From positions 1 to 10,717 of the forward strand of contig JAPKDE010000073.1 in the NCBI GenBank assembly GCA_028822675.1: a stretch of 10,717 nt of DNA, read 5' to 3'. Each line of letters opens with the position of its first letter. Position 1 is the first letter of the stretch. The position numbers and the translations under genes are program-made. Origin of the DNA: Dehalococcoidia bacterium (GTDB taxonomy: Bacteria > Chloroflexota > Dehalococcoidia > UBA3495). The notes beneath the pieces are model-generated. The model was not told the DNA's origin. It saw nothing but the letters and a program-made list of their open reading frames with translations, and made no database searches. Below are positions 1 to 6,768 of this stretch, piece by piece.

Positions 1-637
1 GGCCGGGGTAGTCTTTGGTGGGCAGGAACTCGAATCCCTCCGTCATGTTGTCCACGTCATGGATCAGCTTGCCGCGCCGTTCTCTAGGCACGTTTTGCAC
101 TCCGGAGATGTTCTTGAAATTGGCTAAGGTCAGTTGGAGCAGAGTCCAAGACATGTTGAACCCAAGTTCAAATGCGCCGCCCTGATACGTCCAGCCGTCG
201 TGGTAGTTTGAAGCTGTGACGGTGGGGGCAATGGTCACTAGATGGGGTGGTCGCGATATCGCCGCCAGCCACTGGGTAGCACCGACGTAGGATGCGCCGT
301 ACATGCCTACTTTTCCGGTTGACCAGGTTTGGGAAGCCGCCCATTCCACCGTGTCATACCCGTCATTAATGTCATCGCGGAAGGCGTAAAACTCCCCCTC
401 TGAGGCGTGTCGGCCTCGAGTGTCTTGGATGACCACGGCGAACCCGGCTTTGGCCGCCCTGATGGGATCCAGCATGGTGTTGGTCAGGCTGGTGGACTTG
501 TCGTAGGGCGTCCGTTGCAAGATCGTTGGGAATGGGCCGTCGTTATCCGGCCTATAAATGTCGGCGTACAGGGTCACGCCGTCCCGCATGGCGACGGCGA
601 TATTGCTATCAATCTTCAGAGAAATGGAATCCGGCAT
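1..637 (-). CDS. CocE/NonD-family (X-Pro dipeptidyl-peptidase S15-like) serine hydrolase, N-terminal part
   Basis: This is the N-terminal 212 residues of an alpha/beta hydrolase that runs off the left edge. The start is ATG at 635-637, with AGGAG at 645-649 seven nt upstream. Seen: an N-terminal strand region with 'MRDGVTLYADIYRP', 'QRTPYDK' (Tyr45), 'DTRGR' near residue 72, and the nucleophile elbow 'GASYVG' with Ser116. In cocaine esterase CocE the nucleophile is Ser117 and the oxyanion-hole tyrosine is Tyr44, so spacing and motifs match the family closely. The acidic and histidine members of the triad lie outside the window (the family is usually about 550-600 residues). Family members hydrolyse esters, amides or X-Pro dipeptides; the substrate here is unknown. 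No signal peptide is seen, so it is probably cytoplasmic. It is the third gene of a minus-strand operon, 48 nt after the luciferase-like monooxygenase, which suggests it hydrolyses a substrate or product of that flavoenzyme pair. Confidence 0.9.
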   Translation of the reverse strand, partial: MPDSISLKIDSNIAVAMRDGVTLYADIYRPDNDGPFPTILQRTPYDKSTSLTNTMLDPIRAAKAGFAVVIQDTRGRHASEGEFYAFRDDINDGYDTVEWAASQTWSTGKVGMYGASYVGATQWLAAISRPPHLVTIAPTVTASNYHDGWTYQGGAFELGFNMSWTLLQLTLANFKNISGVQNVPRERRGKLIHDVDNMTEGFEFLPTKDYPG

Positions 638-685
638 TATTCCGCTCCTGTATCGGTTGGTCGTCTCGAGGGTTTTAGCCGAGTG

Positions 686-1642
686 CTAACCCTGGAATTG
701 GGGCATCACGTGGGCGGCGAACATCTCCATCTGACGGTAGAAGTCGTCTACTTCCGAGGCTAAGAAGCCCAGGTTTATGTGTTCCACACCGGCGTCAATT
801 CGCTCTTCCACGGCCTTGATGCAGTCTTCCGCGGTACCGGCGATGCACACGGCTTTGGCGATGCTCTCCGCGCTTCGATCCGGAGTGACGTATCTTTCTC
901 CCACGTTGGAAACCGCTAGAGCCATGGCCTTATCACCGTCTGCAGAGATGGCCGTTGGCTGGTTCAGACCCCAGTTGTAGTTGGTCAGGTCTCGCCCCGC
1001 TTCGGCGGCATACTGGCGGACCATCTCGTTGCTGGATTTGATGCGGCGCACGGTGAACAGGTAGGGATACCAGCCGTCACCCATCTCACCGGCCCTGCGC
1101 ATGGCCGCGTCGCTGCGCCCGGACACCCAGATGGGTGGATACGGTTTTTGGGCGGGGAAGGGCAGTAGGGTCACATCATCGAAATCGAAGAAATCGCCGT
1201 GGTGAGAGACGTGCTCTTCGGTCCAAAGACGTTTCATTACGTCAATCATCTCGTTGGTGCGCTTGCCCCTGGTATGGATATCAACTCCAACGGCGTCGAA
1301 CTCAATCTTGGTGCCGCGCTGTCCACTGATGCCAATCCCAAAGTCTAATCGGCCTCCCGATACCTGGTCTACGCTGGCCACCATCTTTGCCAACGTCACC
1401 GGGTGGTACAGGGGAGCAACGACGATGCCGGTCATGACGCGTATGTTCCTGGTTGCACCAGCAGCGGCCGCCATGGCCGGTAGGTTCAGCACTGTGGGCC
1501 GGGGCGGGTTGCCGTCCATGATGTGCTCGCCCATGGTGACCCGGCCGTAGCCCATTTCTTCGGCTCGGCGGGCGAACTCGGGTACGTCCCAATAGTTGTC
1601 CACGGACAGATTCACGCCAAAAGTAATCTTGTTATTAGCCAT
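686..1642 (-). CDS. LLM-class (bacterial luciferase-like) flavin- or F420-dependent oxidoreductase
   Basis: A full-length 318-residue TIM-barrel protein of the luciferase-like family, which uses reduced FMN or coenzyme F420 to oxidise or monooxygenate organic substrates. Seen: N-terminal 'ITFGVNLS', 'RRAEEMGYGRVTMGEH' (about 25-40), 'VVAPLYHPVTLAK' (74-86), 'SGGRLDFGIG' (95-104), 'KPYPPIWVSG' (166-175), and a C-terminal 'IAGTAEDC' segment (267-274) typical of the family. The usual aromatic after the 'GIG' loop is replaced by 'SGQRGTKIEF'. The start is ATG at 1640-1642 with an AAGGG-type ribosome site overlapping the stop codon of the upstream acyl-CoA-dehydrogenase-like gene, only 12 nt away, so the two are almost certainly co-transcribed and perhaps translationally coupled. 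Cofactor choice (FMNH2 or F420) cannot be settled from sequence alone. Overall similarity to the LLM protein at 9173-10057 is limited to family motifs, so they are distant paralogues rather than a recent duplication. Confidence 0.92.
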   Translation of the reverse strand: MANNKITFGVNLSVDNYWDVPEFARRAEEMGYGRVTMGEHIMDGNPPRPTVLNLPAMAAAAGATRNIRVMTGIVVAPLYHPVTLAKMVASVDQVSGGRLDFGIGISGQRGTKIEFDAVGVDIHTRGKRTNEMIDVMKRLWTEEHVSHHGDFFDFDDVTLLPFPAQKPYPPIWVSGRSDAAMRRAGEMGDGWYPYLFTVRRIKSSNEMVRQYAAEAGRDLTNYNWGLNQPTAISADGDKAMALAVSNVGERYVTPDRSAESIAKAVCIAGTAEDCIKAVEERIDAGVEHINLGFLASEVDDFYRQMEMFAAHVMPQFQG

Positions 1643-1654
1643 TATTTCTCGCCC

Positions 1655-2896
1655 TTAATCTGCGTTTGGGTCCAGACCCAAAGCCACCTGTCCAATCAGT
1701 TCGATTGCTTGATTTCGTGCCCAGGGTTGCATGAACTGACCGGCTCGAACGTCGCGGTACAACTTGGCCATCAGGCTGTTGCCGACGTATGCGCCACCGC
1801 CATACAGGGTGACTGCACGGTCAACGATATTCGCTGCGGTCTCCATGACGAACTTTTTGGTGCAAGCGCCGTTCTTAATCATCTTGAACGCCATTTCATC
1901 GGAGTTATCGATCACACCAACTGGTACGTCGGCTCCGGTCTGGTAGAACTCATCGTAGTAGATGGCGCCGCGACTCAGTATTCCTCGTGCGGCGGCCAGG
2001 TCAATCTCATTTTCGGCAACTGTCACTTGGTTCATGGGGTAATCTAGACCGCCGGGCCGACCTTTAATCCTGGACACCGCAAGCTCATGGGCCGTTTCCG
2101 CGATCCCCATGAAAATAGACGAAAGACCCATGCTGGAGGACGTGCCCAAAGCCAAGAATTGGGCGTTGAACTTGCCGTATACGCCAATGTCGTCAAACTC
2201 GGCATCGCTGACGAAGTAGTCAGTGAAGACCACATCGTGGCTGCCGGACGCGCGCATCCCCAGTCCGTCCCAGTTGTTTTTTATCTCAACACCGGGCCGG
2301 TCGACAGGGGCGATGGTCGCTCCCATCCGCTCTTCGCCGGCGTCGTTGACAAACCTAGCCCGGATGGCCAAAACGTCGGCGGCGGGAGAGCCGGTGGCAA
2401 AAGTCTTGCTGCCGTTAAACAACCAGCCGCCTTCGGTCTTGGTGGCCAGGGTCTTTGACGTCCTGACGTCTGCGCCCGGTTCCGAGTTGGCAACTGTGAT
2501 AAAAAGTTCGCCAACGCCAATCTTCTTAAGCATGTCTTCAGACCGCTTTTGTCTCACTTCGTTACCGGAGGCGATGGCAGCCCGGTAGGCCCGTGCGGTA
2601 CCCAGAGTCCTGGATAGGTGCATGGTGTAGGCCAACGGTGTTGACGCATCGCCCCGACCCAGCCTACTTACAGCCACGACACAATCATGGACTGAAGTAA
2701 CGCCCAGGCCGCCAAATTCTGTGGGCACTGCGGCGGCGGCGAAACCACTCTTTTTCATGGCGGCAAAGTTCTCAATGGGAAAAGTCCCGTTGCGGTCGTG
2801 TTCGAGTGCATTCACAGCGAAATCCGCAGAGTGCTTCTCGGCCATCTCAACCATCTTTTTTCCGGGTTCAGTTAAGGCTTTAAGTTCGAAATCCAT
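1655..2896 (-). CDS. Acyl-CoA dehydrogenase-fold flavoprotein, possibly a flavin-dependent monooxygenase-type member
   Basis: A 413-residue protein with the complete acyl-CoA dehydrogenase fold. Seen: an N-terminal helical domain with 'VPTEFGGLGV' (58-67), a middle beta domain with 'ITVANSEPGADV' (133-144, matching the family 'TEPxAGSD' flavin motif) and 'GWLFNGSKTFATG' (157-169), 'GLGMRASGSHDVVF' (211-224), and a C-terminal four-helix domain ending 'YRDVRAGQFMQPW'. At the position where short-chain enzymes carry the catalytic glutamate ('YEGT'), this protein has 'FMQPW', with no glutamate. That loss is seen in ACAD-fold monooxygenases of the DszC/HsaA kind, so oxygenation is a reasonable inference, though not proven. 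I chose ATG at 2894-2896 over the overlapping TTG at 2897-2899, because GGAG at 2904-2907 lies seven nt from the ATG. It is the first gene of the operon with the LLM enzyme and the CocE-like hydrolase. Confidence 0.9.
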   Translation of the reverse strand: MDFELKALTEPGKKMVEMAEKHSADFAVNALEHDRNGTFPIENFAAMKKSGFAAAAVPTEFGGLGVTSVHDCVVAVSRLGRGDASTPLAYTMHLSRTLGTARAYRAAIASGNEVRQKRSEDMLKKIGVGELFITVANSEPGADVRTSKTLATKTEGGWLFNGSKTFATGSPAADVLAIRARFVNDAGEERMGATIAPVDRPGVEIKNNWDGLGMRASGSHDVVFTDYFVSDAEFDDIGVYGKFNAQFLALGTSSSMGLSSIFMGIAETAHELAVSRIKGRPGGLDYPMNQVTVAENEIDLAAARGILSRGAIYYDEFYQTGADVPVGVIDNSDEMAFKMIKNGACTKKFVMETAANIVDRAVTLYGGGAYVGNSLMAKLYRDVRAGQFMQPWARNQAIELIGQVALGLDPNAD

Positions 2897-2903
2897 CAAA
2901 TCT

Positions 2904-2907
2904 CTCC
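2904..2907 (-). promoter_or_regulatory. Ribosome binding site deciding the ACAD-like start
   Basis: GGAG on the minus strand, seven nt before ATG 2894-2896. The overlapping in-frame TTG would be only four nt away, so the ATG is preferred. Confidence 0.6.
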
Positions 2908-3189
2908 GGCTGATTTCTTTGGGCTGCCCCGGTGTCGGTTCCAGATGGCAGTTCAGGAAAACAATTAGTGTGCCCGGCTTTACCGAGCATCAGATTACTA
3001 CCTGGGCCTGGGGTAAGCAATTTTAGGGGCCAAACTCGTTCCCAAATAGCGCTGCCAGATTAAAAGACCTAACAAAAAGCGCTGGCCTGTTTGGGCCATT
3101 AGGTTGAGCCAAACAGCACTAGGTTAAGTGATTGTTTTAGGGTACGATTTTCGAGACGATTATAGGATAAACAGACGTACAAAGGGTCT
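2908..3189. promoter_or_regulatory. Divergent intergenic control region with short repeats
   Basis: About 300 bases separate the divergent ACAD-like and SDR genes, and both should have promoters here. Seen: AGCGCTG twice, at 3048-3054 and 3078-3084, exactly 30 bp apart, each containing the palindrome AGCGCT; a near-identical 12-mer direct repeat, CATTAGGTTGAG at 3097-3108 and CACTAGGTTAAG at 3117-3128 (10 of 12 matches, 20 bp apart); and the inverted repeat CTGTTTGG at 3087-3094 with CCAAACAG at 3109-3116. These spacings put sites on the same DNA face, which fits protein-binding operators. I found no convincing -35/-10 pair in either direction. The stretch 2908-3040 shows no gene and no clear structure. 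Confidence 0.4.
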
Positions 3190-3194
3190 GGAGG
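3190..3194 (+). promoter_or_regulatory. Ribosome binding site supporting a TTG start for the SDR
   Basis: GGAGG lies five nt before an in-frame TTG at 3200-3202. It is the only strong Shine-Dalgarno match near the possible SDR starts; the ATG at 3233 has just a weak AGG nine nt upstream, and the GTG at 3128 has none. This makes TTG 3200 the best start. Confidence 0.55.
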
Positions 3195-3199
3195 CGCAG

Positions 3200-4105
3200 T
3201 TGACCGTTAAATTATCTTGCAGGTCTCAGGCGATGGCCGGAAAAACGTGCCTGGTCACCGGCGCAACCTCGGGAATCGGTCGCGTTACTGCCCTTGAATT
3301 GGCCCACATGGGAGCTAACGTAGTAATCGTCGGCCGTAACCCTGCCAAGTGCGCCGTAACGGCCATCGACATCCGAGAGGCGACTGGCAATCCGTCGGTG
3401 GAATTCCTGGTGGCTGACCTTTCCTCTCAAGACCAGATTCGCTGCCTAGCCAAAGCCTTCAAAGAACGGCACCAGCGGTTGGACGTTCTCGTGAACAATG
3501 CCGGGGCAATCTACCTGGGACGGGAAAAAAGCGTTGACGGCATTGAAAAAACCTTTGCCCTGAACCACCTGTCCTATTTCCTGATCACAAACCTGCTGTT
3601 GGAAGTGATGAAGGACTCAGCCCCAGCCCGCATCATTAACGTGTCATCCTCCGCCCACAAAGAAGCCCGCCTCAACATGCGTGATATTCACGCTCCCCAT
3701 CGGTACTTTGGCTGGCGCGCCTACTCCCGGTCCAAGCTCTGTAATGTGCTGTTCACCTACGAACTGGCAAGACGAGTCAGCGGCACCGGGATAACGGTCA
3801 ACGCACTGCACCCAGGACTGGTGGCAACCAGCTTTTTGACCAACAACGGACTCTTAGGCCGCTTCTGTAATTTCCTTCTTGGCGTGCGGGGTATTAGCGT
3901 TGAAGACGGCGCTTCCACATCGATCTACGCCGCTTCATCTCCCGACATGCTCGGACTCACCGGAAAATACATGGTCAAAAAGCGGTCGGTGCATTCCTCC
4001 AAGAGCAGCTACGATGAAGAACAGGCCGCCGCCCTCTGGGATCTGAGCGCCCGCCTCACCGGTGTCTCGATAGACACTCTCGAACGCGAACCCGTCGCCG
4101 CCTAA
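3200..4105 (+). CDS. Short-chain dehydrogenase/reductase, retinol dehydrogenase-like
   Basis: A 301-residue NAD(P)-dependent oxidoreductase that would interconvert an alcohol and a carbonyl compound. Seen, numbered from TTG 3200: the Rossmann nucleotide motif 'TGATSGIG' (20-27), 'VGRN' with Arg46 after the second strand (favouring NADP(H)), 'ADLSS' (72-76), 'NNAG' (99-102), the active-site Asn122 in 'ALNHLSYF', a serine within 'VSSSAH' (149-151), and 'YSRSK' with Tyr175 and Lys179. The complete Asn-Ser-Tyr-Lys tetrad is therefore present. 'HPGLVATSF' follows, as in retinol dehydrogenase/WWOX-like SDRs. An alternative start is ATG 3233, giving 290 residues beginning 'MAGKTCLVTG'; all motifs lie after it, so function does not depend on the choice. 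The gene stands alone: divergent from the ACAD-like operon, and separated from the next gene by 129 bp containing that gene's own promoter. The substrate is unknown. Confidence 0.9.
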   Translation: MTVKLSCRSQAMAGKTCLVTGATSGIGRVTALELAHMGANVVIVGRNPAKCAVTAIDIREATGNPSVEFLVADLSSQDQIRCLAKAFKERHQRLDVLVNNAGAIYLGREKSVDGIEKTFALNHLSYFLITNLLLEVMKDSAPARIINVSSSAHKEARLNMRDIHAPHRYFGWRAYSRSKLCNVLFTYELARRVSGTGITVNALHPGLVATSFLTNNGLLGRFCNFLLGVRGISVEDGASTSIYAASSPDMLGLTGKYMVKKRSVHSSKSSYDEEQAAALWDLSARLTGVSIDTLEREPVAA

Positions 4106-4173
4106 ATTCCCTTTTCAACCCCCGTTCCGCCTCAAGCAGTCGTCCCTCTGCATCAACTGGCACTCGCCGAATG

Positions 4174-4202
4174 TTGACAGCCATGGACGACCCTCGCATA
4201 AT
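4174..4202 (+). promoter_or_regulatory. Sigma70-type promoter for the DAO/hydrolase operon
   Basis: A perfect -35 box TTGACA at 4174-4179 is followed after exactly 17 nt by CATAAT at 4197-4202 (5 of 6 to TATAAT). Transcription would begin near 4209, leaving a leader of roughly 26 nt with GGAG at 4221-4224 before ATG 4235. This is the best promoter match in the window and separates the SDR from the following operon. Confidence 0.75.
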
Positions 4203-4234
4203 TTCAGCCATCCCCAACATGGAGACTAATTGCT

Positions 4235-5428
4235 ATGGCAGAGAAATTTGACGTTGTTGTCATTGGCGCGGGCGTGATTGGGTGCTCCATCGCCTATTAC
4301 CTGGCTAAAGAAGGAATCAAAGTAGCCCTTTTAGAGCGTGAATCATTTGGCAGCGGCTCCACCGCCCACGCCACCGGATTCATCAGCCTCCTGGGCACTG
4401 AATTCACCCCCGGCGCATCCTTCCAGTTCGGCCTGGATAGCTACAACGCCTTCCCCGGACTGGTGGAAGAACTTGAATCAGCCACCGGTATGGACCTGCT
4501 CTACCAGCGGCGACCCTCGCTAAGACTAGCCCTGGAAGAAAGCGAAGAAAAGCTGATCAAAGAGATGATGGTCTGGCAGCAAGAGCATGTTGCCATGCAC
4601 TGGATCACCGCCGCCGAGGTTCACGAGCTGGAACCACGGCTGACCCAGTCGCTGATCGGCGCGGTCTATGAAGACGAATCAGCCCAGTTGGACAGCTACC
4701 GTCTGAATCTGGCCCTGGGCGCAGCAGCCGAGAAGCTGGGCACCCAGACCATCAACCGCAAGGTCACCGGCCTGATTTCTGAAGGTAACCGCATCACCGG
4801 AGTCCACACCGACGGCGAAGACGTGCTCTGCGACACAGTGGTGGTTTCCGCCGGTCTGTGGAGTCCCGAATTCCAGAAAGACCTCGAATACCCGATTCCC
4901 GTTGGCGCGCTCAAGGGTGAACGAGTTCTCTTGAAATACGCTGGCGACCCATTGCAAGTGTTAATCAGTTCTCCCAAGCGCGGCCACATGATCAGCCGCC
5001 TGGACGGCTTCCTGAGTGTGGGCAGCACCGGCGGACGCGACTACGACCAAGACCAGCTCTACCAGGGCGAAGACATGGACCGCGTGACCACCGAAACAGC
5101 TCGACTGGAGATCATGCAACGTGCGATCGACGTGTTCCCAGATTTGGAGAACGCAGAATTGGTGGAGCAATTGGCCGGTTCCAGGCCCCTTAGCCCAGAC
5201 CGTGTGCCAATCATCGGCCCGGTTCCCGGAAAAGAGGGCGTGGTGCTAGCCACCGGACACACCACCAAAGGGATTCACCTGGCCCCCGCCACCGCCCAGG
5301 CCGTGACCGAATACATCCAGGGCGGCTGCAAGCGGGTGCCGACTTCCATCGAACTGTTCTTGCCCGCTCGTTTTGCCGACCTGACCAATGCTGACTTCCA
5401 GTCTGCGGGTCTCGACGTCGACGAATAA
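4235..5428 (+). CDS. DAO-family FAD-dependent oxidoreductase (glycine/sarcosine oxidase-like)
   Basis: A 397-residue flavoprotein of the D-amino-acid oxidase superfamily, whose members oxidise amines, amino acids or 2-hydroxy acids through FAD. Seen: the N-terminal dinucleotide-binding motif 'VVIGAGVIG' with GxGxxG at 11-16 and the ribose-binding Glu34 ending the second strand ('LLERE'); 'GSGSTAHATGF' (about 39-49) for the flavin loop; a substrate-domain region near 90-240; and the C-terminal FAD closure 'RPLSPDRVPIIGPVPG', then 'LATGHTTKGIHLAPATA'. Length and motif order fit glycine oxidase, sarcosine oxidase and 2-hydroxyglutarate oxidase relatives; sequence alone does not choose among them. 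Start ATG 4235 has GGAG ten nt upstream and a promoter just before. It is the first gene of a probable three-gene operon; the next gene begins 46 nt downstream. Confidence 0.9.
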   Translation: MAEKFDVVVIGAGVIGCSIAYYLAKEGIKVALLERESFGSGSTAHATGFISLLGTEFTPGASFQFGLDSYNAFPGLVEELESATGMDLLYQRRPSLRLALEESEEKLIKEMMVWQQEHVAMHWITAAEVHELEPRLTQSLIGAVYEDESAQLDSYRLNLALGAAAEKLGTQTINRKVTGLISEGNRITGVHTDGEDVLCDTVVVSAGLWSPEFQKDLEYPIPVGALKGERVLLKYAGDPLQVLISSPKRGHMISRLDGFLSVGSTGGRDYDQDQLYQGEDMDRVTTETARLEIMQRAIDVFPDLENAELVEQLAGSRPLSPDRVPIIGPVPGKEGVVLATGHTTKGIHLAPATAQAVTEYIQGGCKRVPTSIELFLPARFADLTNADFQSAGLDVDE

Positions 5429-5474
5429 CCACCAACACATTTTTTAGTCGCATTTTTGATTTAGGAATTAATAA

Positions 5475-6368
5475 ATGAAACGCGCCATAGAGTTCTACAG
5501 CGAGGGATTCAAATTACAGGGGGACGTTTATGTTCCCGACGGGCTGGCCGCCGATGAAACCCGGTCAGGAATTCTGCTTTGTCATGGCTACACAGGAGTG
5601 AAAGACCTGTATCTGCCCGACAACGCACGGGTGTTGAACGAAGCCGGTTACGTGGTTATGACCTTTGACTACAAGGGCTGGGGCGAGAGCGAGGGCGTTG
5701 CCCCCAACCGCCTGGCCCCCTACAGTCGGGTGGCCGATGTTCAGGCGGCTATGACCTACCTGGGCCTCCAACCTGAGGTGGATGAAGACCGGATCGGCAT
5801 CTACGGCACCAGTTACGGCGGGGCCACTGTGTCCTGGGTAGGCGCGGTGGATGAACGGGCCAAGGTCATTGTCAGCGTGGTTGGTATCGGCCACGGCGCA
5901 CGTTGGATGAGCCGTGTGCGCCGCATGGACGAATGGTTCGACCTGCTGGATCACTCCAAGGCGGACCGTGAACAGCGAGTGCTAACTGGAAAGTCCGAGA
6001 TGGTGGAGCGGGCAGACATACTGCTGCCAGACCGCCAGTCGGCCGACCTAGCCGCTGCCGCCCGCAAGCTCAATCCTGCCGCAGTTAATACCATCCCCGT
6101 GGAATACGTGGATGACACCATTGGCTTTAACCCGGAGTGGGTCGTGGGCCACATCTCGCCCAGGCCCATCCTGTTCATCACCAGCGTCGATGACCGTCTG
6201 GTGCCGCCTGAGGAGTCGGAACAACTCTACGCCAACGCTGGCGAGCCTAAGAAGCTGGTCGTCCTGAAAGGCGTCGGCCACTATGAAGTCTACGCCGAAC
6301 CGGCATTCACTCAGGTTATGGACGAGACTCTGGCCTGGTACCAGAAATACCTACCGGCCAAGGCTTAG
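5475..6368 (+). CDS. Alpha/beta hydrolase (S9/S15-like) with complete catalytic triad
   Basis: A 297-residue serine hydrolase, probably cytoplasmic as no signal peptide is visible. Seen: 'HGYTG' (37-41) forming the oxyanion region, 'DYKGWGESEG' (65-74), the nucleophile elbow 'GTSYGG' with Ser113, the acid in 'VDDRLVPP' (Asp240) and the histidine in 'GVGHYEVY' (His269). The triad is thus complete and in family order. A helical cap lies at about 140-220 and is rich in charged residues ('RVRRMDEW'). Related proteins are annotated as dienelactone hydrolase-like or X-Pro peptidase-like enzymes acting on esters, lactones or amides; no substrate can be assigned. Start ATG 5475 has AGGA at 5463-5466, eight nt upstream. 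The gene lies 46 nt after the DAO oxidoreductase and 46 nt before the small gene at 6415, consistent with one transcript. It is unlike the CocE-type hydrolase at the left edge in length, and so represents a second hydrolase class. Confidence 0.9.
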   Translation: MKRAIEFYSEGFKLQGDVYVPDGLAADETRSGILLCHGYTGVKDLYLPDNARVLNEAGYVVMTFDYKGWGESEGVAPNRLAPYSRVADVQAAMTYLGLQPEVDEDRIGIYGTSYGGATVSWVGAVDERAKVIVSVVGIGHGARWMSRVRRMDEWFDLLDHSKADREQRVLTGKSEMVERADILLPDRQSADLAAAARKLNPAAVNTIPVEYVDDTIGFNPEWVVGHISPRPILFITSVDDRLVPPEESEQLYANAGEPKKLVVLKGVGHYEVYAEPAFTQVMDETLAWYQKYLPAKA

Positions 6369-6414
6369 TTGCGAGTTCAATATCTAGAAAATCAAAAACA
6401 CAGTGGAAGGAACC

Positions 6415-6732
6415 ATGGCTATCTTGCACCAAAGGATTTTCCAAGCCAAACCCGGTCAAGCAGCACCGTTGGTTGAACATTTTAAGTCGGCTATCGAACA
6501 GATGAGCAACTACGGTATAGCTTGGGAGACTCGGATCTACACTGACTACTACAGCGGGCGTTCAGACCGTGTCATGGTTGAGTGGGTGTTGGAAAACGTG
6601 GGCGACATCGATGCCGACCTCGCTACGGTGATGGGGATACCAGAAGCAGCGGACTTTTTCGGAGGATGGATGGGGCAGATGAATGACATGATCGTCCACT
6701 CCGACGCGGATAACTGGACCATCATCGAGTAG
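6415..6732 (+). CDS. Small protein of 105 residues, possibly dimeric alpha-beta barrel (NIPSNAP/ABM-like)
   Basis: I do not recognise this protein with certainty. Its pattern is a first strand ('AILHQRIFQAKPGQ'), a helix ('AAPLVEHFKSAIEQM', 16-30), strands around 'WETRIYTDYYSGRSDRVMVEWVLE' (37-60) and a second amphipathic helix (about 64-92, 'FFGGWMGQMNDM'), then a final strand 'NWTIIE'. That beta-alpha-beta-beta-alpha-beta order, with 'KPGQ' after strand one, is typical of dimeric alpha-beta barrel proteins such as NIPSNAP and antibiotic-biosynthesis-monooxygenase-like families; this is an inference from the sequence pattern. I chose ATG 6415, preceded by GGAAGGA, over an in-frame GTG at 6403 that would sit on top of that ribosome site. 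It is the last gene of the DAO/hydrolase operon and could be a small accessory enzyme or a binding protein for the same substrate. Confidence 0.72.
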   Translation: MAILHQRIFQAKPGQAAPLVEHFKSAIEQMSNYGIAWETRIYTDYYSGRSDRVMVEWVLENVGDIDADLATVMGIPEAADFFGGWMGQMNDMIVHSDADNWTIIE

Positions 6733-6768
6733 GTAAATTTGGTTCAGGTGTCCGGCGGGGTTCCGTGT

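Noticed and set aside
1523..2458. Long antisense open frames (174 and 123 codons) across the LLM and ACAD-like genes
   Set aside because: They lie opposite clearly coding genes with intact motifs and their translations have no recognisable domain; codon bias of the real genes explains them.
4045..4199. Minus-strand frame of about 50 codons beginning ATG at 4197-4199
   Set aside because: It runs into the antisense of the SDR C-terminus, becomes arginine-rich without any domain pattern, and has no ribosome site.
6733..6768. Possible bidirectional terminator between the convergent operons
   Set aside because: Only 4-bp pairings (CCGG/CCGG) can be made and there is no T-run on either strand.
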